From positions 23,899,853 to 23,963,852 of the forward strand of contig CM057157.1 of the NCBI GenBank assembly GCA_029962745.1: a DNA stretch of 64,000 nt, read 5' to 3'. This stretch comes from Echinometra lucunter. Its lineage: Eukaryota; Echinodermata; Echinoidea; Camarodonta; Echinometridae. Numbering within the stretch: position 1 is the stretch's first letter; every line of letters starts with the position of its first letter. The translations under genes were made by a program, and so were the position numbers. Shown one piece after another: positions 56,890-64,000 of the stretch. Below the pieces are notes generated by a model. It saw nothing but the letters and a program-made list of their open reading frames with translations, was not told the DNA's origin and did not search any database.

Positions 56890-59000
56890 AGCACTGAATT
56901 ATTGATGAAATGATTGAAACGTTTATTTTCATTGTTATTTGTAATCTGCATTTTTTAAAACCACCTTTTCTGAATCAGTAATGGGAATACAATAAAACCC
57001 AGGTTACATGTTCTTATCGTGGTCAACATAAAATATGGCTGCTCTTGTGACAACAAAATCTGACATGTAGATCGTCACTTGCATATATATGAGCTAAACC
57101 ACTTTCATCCGAATAAAATTCATGATATACAGTTAATATATAAATATACAAATGTTTTATGGAACTAGATAGATTCTCGACTGGAGCAGTCAGAATCAAT
57201 ACCTCTGTCCTGTTACGAGATAAGAATATGTGACCTTTAACCTATGACCTCTTGACGTTTCTGGTTCTTTATTCCGTTCCACAGAATCATCAATGACGGT
57301 TCTCTGTAATCAACAATGAAACAACAATAATAAGTACATAACAATTTGCATAACCATGAACACTTGCACTATATAGGTAATGAGGATGGCAGTAACTGCA
57401 TCAATTTACTACAGTCCAACGTGTATAATATAAATCAGAAATATATATTAGGCCTTATAACTGATCGTTAATAAAGCTTTTAGCAAATACATTAATATTG
57501 ACGTAAAATGATTAAAATAATCATATCCAGTCAACGTATATCAAAGCCTAATTTACACAACCATAACTTTACTTACTCTGCTTTATTACTAATCCTTGGA
57601 CAGCCTAAGTAAATAAATGTTAGCTTTATAAGAGCTTGGTGCATAATCACATAGGAATAACACTGTATGCTTACGCATAAATTATGCCTTTGTGCCCCTA
57701 TCACATTTAATGCTTTATTGCAATACAATATCTATCCTAAGCACATTATACTATATACACCTCTTGTTGATCCTTATACACTGGTATAGGTCCTAATTAA
57801 TACACCTTTCTGAAAGGAACTATAAATGGCAACAGCTAACTATCTACAGCAACCAATAACTCAATCATTGTATCAGTTTATGGATGGTTTCCTTGTTCCT
57901 AGTCCATTATTACTTCAACAAACACATCCTTATTTCTTGTGCAAATACGCCTAAATGCACTGGACGACACCATTCAGCCTGTAGGCCTACACTCGAGCTG
58001 ATCATTCAAAAGGGCTCCATTTACACAAACTCCAATATTATTCATAAGAACATTTCCTACATTACTTAAGCTATACAATAATTATGGGGGCTTCCAACCA
58101 GGCCCCGTAATCTCCGCCATTTTGTCGGGGACATTGGAACACGATTTGAACGCTTCCCGAAGCCCCATGAATAATTCATTTTGTAAGATGCTCCCAAAGG
58201 CCGCATGTGATTTCCACGCAAAAGAAACGCAAACACAGTACAGCGCTGAGCATGCGCATTAGGTAGAGGTCAACTTGTATTATCTATTCATATATGTTAA
58301 TGTATTCATGTATAAATTTATTCCGACGCAGCAGAATCGGCGAATCAGAGTCCTTCAATTATCTGATTATAATGCAACTAATATGCCAAATATTAATGAA
58401 GAAGCAGTGTGACGTTGTTGATGGTTTCATCATAGCGTTTCATTCCTGACGATTCACTGGTACAATCGCATACCAAACTTAGAAATTTTATAAGTAATAT
58501 TCAGAATAAGTAAGGAGCTGCTGGTAACTCCTTGGAAGAACTGACCATTCCATATTATGTTAGATATAATCAAGTTTCCCTGGACTTAAAAAGAGAGAGA
58601 AGATGTGTGTGTGGTGAGCTAGAGGGAGATTGAGAAAGAAAGAAAAATTAGAGAACGAAAGACAGGAAGAAATATACTTAGGGAGAAACGATATCGTGGA
58701 GGAAAAAATGATCTCTTAGTCATTCCTGGCTTAAATTATTTGACTTATTTGTGCATTTGACAGACTCTTCGGAATTCTTGATGGTGTGAAAATAAAGTGA
58801 AAAGGGAGAATTAGGACAGCAACATTATATTTAAGTATCAGTAATCAAAAGGTAGTAAACTGGATCAGATGCTGCACAATTCAGCAAACGTATTGCATTG
58901 CATTTTCTGCACACTAAATTTTAGTATTAGGTGGTAACTTACATGAGATGAGGCACATTGCTAATTTCATTTATTTATTTATTTATTTATTTATTTTTTG
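56890..59000. other. Unassigned AT-rich DNA
   Basis: No gene supported. At 58,100-58,185 a segment with GTCGGGGACATTGG and TTTGAACGCTTCCCGAAGCCCC resembles the reverse complement of about 63,505-63,545, next to the P repeat pair. Confidence 0.35.
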
Positions 59001-59006
59001 CTCGCC

Positions 59007-59036
59007 GATCAAGGGGGGGGGGGGGGGGGGGGGGGG
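59007..59036. repeat. Poly(G) run of about 30
   Basis: The longest G homopolymer in the window, just after an ATTT tandem repeat. Confidence 0.95.
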
Positions 59037-59404
59037 ACGGCCCTCTAATGCCTCCCTTAGCTATGCCCTGATTAAATGTAATATCATGTGAGATCAGATC
59101 AGTTTACAACCAGAGCTCTCAACCAAGATTATACCTCTTCTGCATCCTTAATATTATTCTGCTTTCTAAAGAAAAAAAAAACATTAGAATGTTAGAGCCC
59201 CCCCCCCCCGAGTCATTAGTCGTTTTACCGGCTGATCAGTAGGAGTTGTTGTGCTTAATTATCTGTCTTTACTCTGAAATCCTTACAAAGCGGGTAAAAG
59301 AATGAAGCCCCCCCCCCCCAAAAAAAAAAAGAAAAGAAAAAAAAAAAGAAAAAGAAAACAAATGTGTACAAGGTATAATTGGCAAATGTTTTCCCAGGTG
59401 GCTG

Positions 59405-59453
59405 CTTCTTCACCCTCTCTCTCTCTCTCTCTCTCTCCTATTCTCTCTCCCTC

Positions 59454-59487
<34 letters not shown>

Positions 59488-59530
59488 CCCCTCTCTCTCC
59501 CTCTCTTTCCCTCCCTCCCTCCTTCTCTCC
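59405..59530. repeat. (CT)n / (CCCT)n microsatellite
   Basis: About 125 bp of CT repeats with CCCT interruptions. The Ser/Leu/Pro-rich plus-strand frames and Glu/Arg-rich minus-strand frame are artefacts. Confidence 0.95.
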
Positions 59531-59539
59531 TTTCCTCTT

Positions 59540-61380
59540 TCCCCAAAGTCACATCTTTATCTCGTTCATTTCTTTTTATATCAAAATTTTTATTACCATC
59601 TCTATGATCTCACGTCATCTCTCTTGTTATATCTTCTTTTGAGATGTATATTTCTCTGTCACTCTCTATTCTGTTTCACAACAATTTCTAAACTATTTAA
59701 TCCTTTTACAGAAAACAACAAAATAAGTGGATTACTGGGCTTAAAAAAGATTAAGTTAAGTTTATTAACATCATTATGTCAATGATGAATTTATTATGTT
59801 TACATGTTAACTGATCAAGTCTGCAATCTATTACAGATCTATGCCCAGTGTAGGCCTAATTACATCAGCTTTTTGGTAATGTTATAACTAATTCTCACAA
59901 ACTTATGATTGCTTTTACCTTCATGTTTATATGTCATTCTTGCATTAAAAAAAAATACATTTTATGACTAATTCATTAACATGAAAGTATTACAGTTTCT
60001 AATCTTATACATTTAGAAGTATCCCACATTTCCACAACACTGTCAGAATTGTAAGAGAAACTAGCCAATTTCAATTTCAAATCGCAAATATTTGTGTAAA
60101 ACTGTTATGTTACAAGGGGAAAAAATACACGGGGGCTCGGGGCGAATTCGCCCCGAAATGCCCAAAAGAGCCGTGGAAAACTAAAAAAGAGTCCCTGAAA
60201 TTCTCATAAGGTCCAATGTAAACTGTAATACAATGTAGAAAATTCGGGCGGGTGGGCTCAAAAAGTAGCCCTGGAAAAGAAATAATTTTTTCCCTGAATG
60301 TTACTAAATTTACAATACTCCAAAGAATAAGTGAAAATGAATGGTTGTACTCTTATTGCGTCAGGAAGAAGCGTTTACAAAGCAAATAAAAGAAAAGAAA
60401 ATTTGTGTTGAATATGTCCTATTCGATCCTAAACGGAATGTACTGGGATCTAAAACTTTATTTAGGATTGTTTTTCTGTGGCTTACAGCAAGATTGAGTG
60501 CCACTTGCAAAAGTGGGCTATTATCTGTAATGCATGAATTTTTTTTGCAAATATATTTTTTTAAACTGATGAACAGATATCCTGTTGTACTCTAGGGAGT
60601 TTAAAAGATTATGACCTATGCTACATCATACATTTCTTGATAAAATCAGGGTTTTACTCAACACATTTATCCACTATTCTGAACCAATTGATGGATGGAA
60701 CAATGATCATCTAAGAATTCACAGTTGCAAAGAATGTTTAGCATATTGGGTGTGAAAACAAGAACAAAGATTATCTTAATTTTCTTTATATACACATAAG
60801 GCCCATTTCATGCACCGAAATCAATAACTGCTTTACAAATTCGTACCCTACAGGTGATTTGTTACAATTGAGCGAACTTACAGCTGTGTTGAAAAATAGA
60901 ACCTTCCCGTTAAAGCTTAAAAAAGGGGGGGGGGGGAGAAAAAAATCAACACAAACACACAAACAAAATACACAAAACAACAAAAGTTTGGTGGAGATTT
61001 AAAAAGGATCAAAGACCTATCAGCTTGGCGAGCACTTCAGCGATAACATTAGGGGCACTACAATGTCCCAATTTATCTGAGAGAAAAAAACTCTATTCTC
61101 AATTACGAACTAAACCTTATGATAGATCTGTGGGTAGTAACTCGGGATGTGGCAGGCTAATTAAAGTAAAGAGCTTTTAATACTGTCCCTTTTTTTTGCT
61201 AAATGTACCTATTAAAATAACTTCGGGATATGTGCAGAGTTTGATCTTGTCCATCTGCCATTCACAATGAAGATGAAGGGGTGTGAACTCCTGAATATCT
61301 GCTGCATGAAAAAAATGAAAAAGAACGAAATTTAACAAATATGTAAGACATGTGAGGTATGTAAGAGACAGATTCATAAA
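59540..61380. other. Unassigned AT-rich DNA
   Basis: No gene recognised. It contains a 16-bp perfect palindrome GGGGCGAATTCGCCCC at about 60,140 and a G-run near 60,926. Confidence 0.4.
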
Positions 61381-61386
61381 CATGTA

Positions 61387-61392
61387 TTTATT
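61387..61392 (-). terminator. Polyadenylation signal AATAAA
   Basis: AATAAA on the minus strand, 25 bp past the stop codon of the 102-residue gene. It would give a very short 3' UTR. Confidence 0.7.
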
Positions 61393-61417
61393 ATAGCAAA
61401 ATCAAACACGATTGGAC

Positions 61418-61608
61418 TCAATGAATATATCTGTCCACAAACTTGTCTTCTGGAAGGGCCTTCTCAACTACAGTAGCTCCTCCACAGCATAATCTTTCAA
61501 TGATGTTGAGAATTACATCCTTGAAAACCTTCAAATCCAAGTTAAATTGTATCTGATAATACATTGAACTTGACACAGGGCAGATCATTATCTCTTCTAT
61601 ATTTGTGC
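61418..61608 (-). CDS. Terminal exon of the 102-residue gene
   Basis: The acceptor is TTTTTTATTTCCCAG with a strong pyrimidine tract. The 62 codons after the split Gly end in TGA (61,420-61,418). The even codon usage and good acceptor make this one of the clearest exons in the window. Confidence 0.85.
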
Positions 61609-63296
61609 CTGGGAAATAAAAAAGTTTTTTTTTTTTTGTTTTTTTTTTTGGCTAGATTGCTTTATAGGCTGTTCATTATTATCATTATCATTACTATTTT
61701 TATTATTATTCCAAAAAACAATCAAGGGCAACTATTATACTAATATTGGCCCTTTATTTTACTGTCCTATATCATCGTCATTGTTATTATTTATTAATAT
61801 TGGCATAGATCTAGACCTATAAACAGCCAATTTTTTCATACAGCCTACCTCTCCAAACTTCAACAAGTTCTTTTTTCCTCCCTGGATTTGTACATGTCTC
61901 CACAGAATCTATTTTATTGGAGAAGAAAAGCACCATCCTGAAAAGAAAGAAAGAAAAAAAAAAAAAAAAAACATAAGTTCAAGTTACATTTCCAGCTAGA
62001 AATAAATCTATACAAGCTGTTGTCGCTCACTACAGACTTTTGTACAGTCACTATGTGCTGTATGTTACGTGCTCAACGTAACAGTTACAGTGGAAAAAAA
62101 AAGAAGAAAAAAGAAATCAAGCTAGCAATAAGAAAAAAGACAAAATTTATGACTCTATGAGTATGAGTCAAGCATGAAGAACACAAGGTAGCCGCTGTCA
62201 CTGAACATCGAAGTCGTAATTGAGATTTTTCACTGTCTGATGACTGATGTGATTGAAAATTAGTAAGAAATGAGATACAACTGTAGTGATTATTTTGTGA
62301 AAATTTGACGCAGATTTGCTCAACTAACGCTACATCGAGATACAGTCTGTGTAACCTTAGTACTCACTAACAGTAACATATAGACTACAGTTAGTAGGAA
62401 ATCTATATCTAGCCTAAATGTTTTAAGTCTGGACTATGTCTACATCTGAATTAGATAGTGGACCAGGTCTAACAACAATAACAGATTTGCCAAAATAAAA
62501 AGGGGGATCAGATTTAACTGCTAGTCTTCAGATGTCAACTAATGTTAAACTTGAATTTGAAATGCAACAAGTTAACTCCCAGTAACACTAACAAGTAACA
62601 GTTAGCCAGGCCCAGGCCAGCTAACGTTAGACTAGACCAAAGTGTTCTGTCTCCAACACTTAGCCTCGTATTCTGGTAGGGTCGGCATGGAGGAGTGCTG
62701 ACCCCACCAGAATAAGAGGCTAACGACGACTGTTAGAGACAGAACACTTCGGTCTAACGTTAGACATTTTCCTCACTTCACTTGACGTGGATTTGATTGC
62801 CAACATCTTCGGTTCTAAGTCGTTAGTCTAACTCTAACATTAGGCATAACTGTTACTCTTCAACCAGGTCAAAGTATTTTCAAGACAAAAGCCAAATTTC
62901 TTCATCTAATAGCAGTGAATAGGAAATATCGTTATGCTGACTGAAGGGGGGGGGGGATAATTCAACAAAAGAACTCGAAAGATCCATGAGTACTGCACGA
63001 ATTTTCTGATGACGTCCCGCCCGACACTCCGGGCAAGCAGTCAAGACCAAGAGGGTTCTACTGGCAATCAAGCCGAAATTAAAGCTCACGACGATGAAAA
63101 ATGTATTGATAAAGTTTGAGAGTAGATTGCCCAAAAATTTATTCATCAAAACACCTTTGCAACTTCTCAAAATGTAAATAAATACCAGTAGATCACTCAC
63201 AATGTTCGGATTTCTTTTCAATATAAGTCAATTTAAGAAATTCAAGCATAATTACAGTTGGACTCACCGACAAACTTCTCCCCCTAAAATGATCAT
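61418..63296 (-). CDS. Complete three-exon gene for a 102-residue protein, unidentified
   Basis: Exon 1 63,268-63,296, exon 2 61,849-61,937, exon 3 61,418-61,608, all with GT-AG introns whose phases agree (2, then 1). The coding total is 309 bp with stop, 102 residues. The protein starts MIILGGEVCRMVLFF, continues NKIDSVETCTNPGRKKELVE and WRGTNIEEIMIC, then a beta/helix-like part (SSMYYQIQFNLDLKVFKDVI, NIIERLCCGGATVVEKAL) and ends PEDKFVDRYIH. It has no signal peptide or membrane helix and looks like a small soluble protein. The upstream ATG at 63,310 is in another frame and hits a stop in exon 2. Translation might instead begin at the Met at the start of exon 2. I do not recognise the family. 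Confidence 0.8.
61849..61937 (-). CDS. Middle exon of the 102-residue gene
   Basis: 89 bp between acceptor TTTCTTTCTTTTCAG and donor GTAGGC. It reads MVLFFSNKIDSVETCTNPGR, then KKELVEVWR, and leaves one base that joins exon 3 to make Gly. Confidence 0.85.
62621..62763. repeat. Foldback MITE in intron 1 of the 102-residue gene
   Basis: CTAACGTTAGAC, AAGTGTTCTGTCTC and TTAGCCTCGTATTCTGGTAG pair with their complements in the right half, with a few mismatches and a short central loop. Target duplication was not resolved. Confidence 0.85.
63268..63296 (-). CDS. First coding exon of the 102-residue gene
   Basis: Nine codons and two bases from ATG at 63,296 to a consensus donor GTGAGT. Joined to exon 2 it reads through without a stop. 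The shortness of the exon makes the start the least certain part of the model. Confidence 0.65.
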
Positions 63297-63306
63297 TCTG
63301 TGCGGG

Positions 63307-63314
63307 TGACGTCA
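63307..63314. promoter_or_regulatory. CRE-type site TGACGTCA
   Basis: A perfect TGACGTCA palindrome 11 bp upstream of the predicted start codon. It would fall in the promoter or 5' UTR of the 102-residue gene and could bind CREB/ATF-type factors. Function is not shown. Confidence 0.35.
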
Positions 63315-63699
63315 TCACAGCCAACTAAGTAGCGGAAGTGACGAAAAAGGTCATATTTCTTCTAGATCTATTCATTTGAATATTTACCATATTTATAAGG
63401 CAGGGTCCAATCAAAATTTGAGAATATCGCAGTGTGCAAATACAAAAATGAATAATGCATGAGGAAGAATCGATATTTCCCATTTTTATGGCTATCGGAA
63501 TGGTATCGGGGGCTTCGGAAACGTTCAAATGTCCCCCCGGAAGTCAGATTTTAATACGCTTAAATAAGCTTAGCCTGAATGGTGACGCAGTGTTATATAT
63601 GCAAATGAGGAAAATCCGCGGGTGCTACATTTCTGTCTATACGGTGTTATTAGTCTATGCTTCCAACACATCATTTATGCACAAAACCCGCGCCAGCGC

Positions 63700-63870
63700 G
63701 CGATCCTGATTTATGAAGTCGCTCGCGGAGAATGACCTGATTATGGTCTCAGACGTACATATGAATATTAATGAGCTCTCGGAAAATGACCATGTGCGCA
63801 CGAGCAAGGAGCGAAAATGTCGTAGGAAAAAAAAAATCACTGCCCGCCGCCAAACATGCAGGTTTTCTCA
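63700..63870. repeat. Repeat P', inverted copy of 56,290-56,480
   Basis: Reverse complement matches 56,290-56,480 through GAATTTTTTTCCC, TTTTCGCTCCTTGC, GTGCGCACATGGTCATT and ATTCATATGTACGTC. It contains two GGAGAATGACC / GGAAAATGACC words. It lies about 400 bp upstream of the start codon of the 102-residue gene. Confidence 0.7.
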
Positions 63871-64000
63871 TGGAGGCACCTTGTAATTGGAAGCCAGACT
63901 ATTAACCGATTAAGGATTTAACATACCAAACCCTTCATGGCTTACCCAAACGTGACAACCAAGATCGTACTTAATATGCCAGTTATCAATCATTGTTAAA

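Noticed and set aside
57240..57315. Possible minus-strand terminal exon (EPSLMILWNGIKNQK)
   Set aside because: The acceptor is good but the frame is only 21 codons, no partner exon or poly(A) signal was found.
59283..59642. Ser/Leu/Pro-rich and Glu/Arg-rich ORFs
   Set aside because: Artefacts of the CT microsatellite.
62880..63221. 113-codon minus-strand ORF
   Set aside because: It lies in intron 1 of the three-exon gene, contains a poly(G/C)-derived Pro run, and its frame is not joined to flanking exons.

Overview
This is a eukaryotic, intron-rich, repeat-dense window from a marine invertebrate, AT-rich overall. The calcium-binding EGF exons, CR1/L2/Jockey-like LINE relics, many foldback MITEs, frequent 'taggccta' words and roughly 25 poly(G) or poly(C) runs suggest a deuterostome, most likely an echinoderm such as a sea urchin. 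That assignment is inference, since no species marker is present. No bacterial-type operons, rRNA, convincing tRNA or CRISPR were seen. Most long ORFs are shadows of microsatellites or decayed transposons.

Layout. 1-2.3 kb: little recognisable, then a 16-bp G-rich minisatellite. 2.6-7.7 kb (block A) and 24.1-27.6 kb (block B) are diverged direct copies of one sequence. Each carries insertions the other lacks, so each records the other's empty sites. 8.4-11.8 kb holds a TTAA-flanked MITE, a tandem repeat and the second copy of a TIR element also found at 3.9-5.0 kb. 12.0-21.9 kb is a nested structure: a MITE with palindrome-rich arms is split by two head-to-tail copies of a hairpin-ended element. 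The first copy holds a tandem array and the second carries 5.2 kb of unrelated DNA in its place. 22.3-24.1 kb is a third TIR element with a LINE inside. 27.9-29.2 kb is a foldback element with another foldback nested in one arm. 29.6-30.6 kb is a decayed LINE whose reverse-transcriptase YxDD motif is tandemly triplicated. 32.4-33.5 kb is a Tc1/mariner-like element.

Two gene models are well supported, both on the minus strand. The first spans at least 34.7-43.5 kb. It encodes a membrane protein with EGF modules, a CCP/sushi module and a transmembrane helix. One EGF exon is freshly triplicated together with part of an intronic LINE, and a fourth, broken EGF exon lies upstream. The second, at 61.4-63.3 kb, is a complete three-exon gene for an unidentified 102-residue protein with a poly(A) signal. 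A possible decayed plus-strand gene lies at 51.5-53.1 kb.

The rest is LINE remains (36.2-38.1, 39.6-41.2, 46.5-48.0 kb), satellites (38.1-39.0, 49.8-51.0 kb), a hAT-type MITE (53.2-54.2 kb), two clusters of TGAGTCA-like motifs (44.3 and 54.5 kb) and many small hairpin elements. The window is best read as two genes in a landscape shaped by nested transposition and local tandem duplication.
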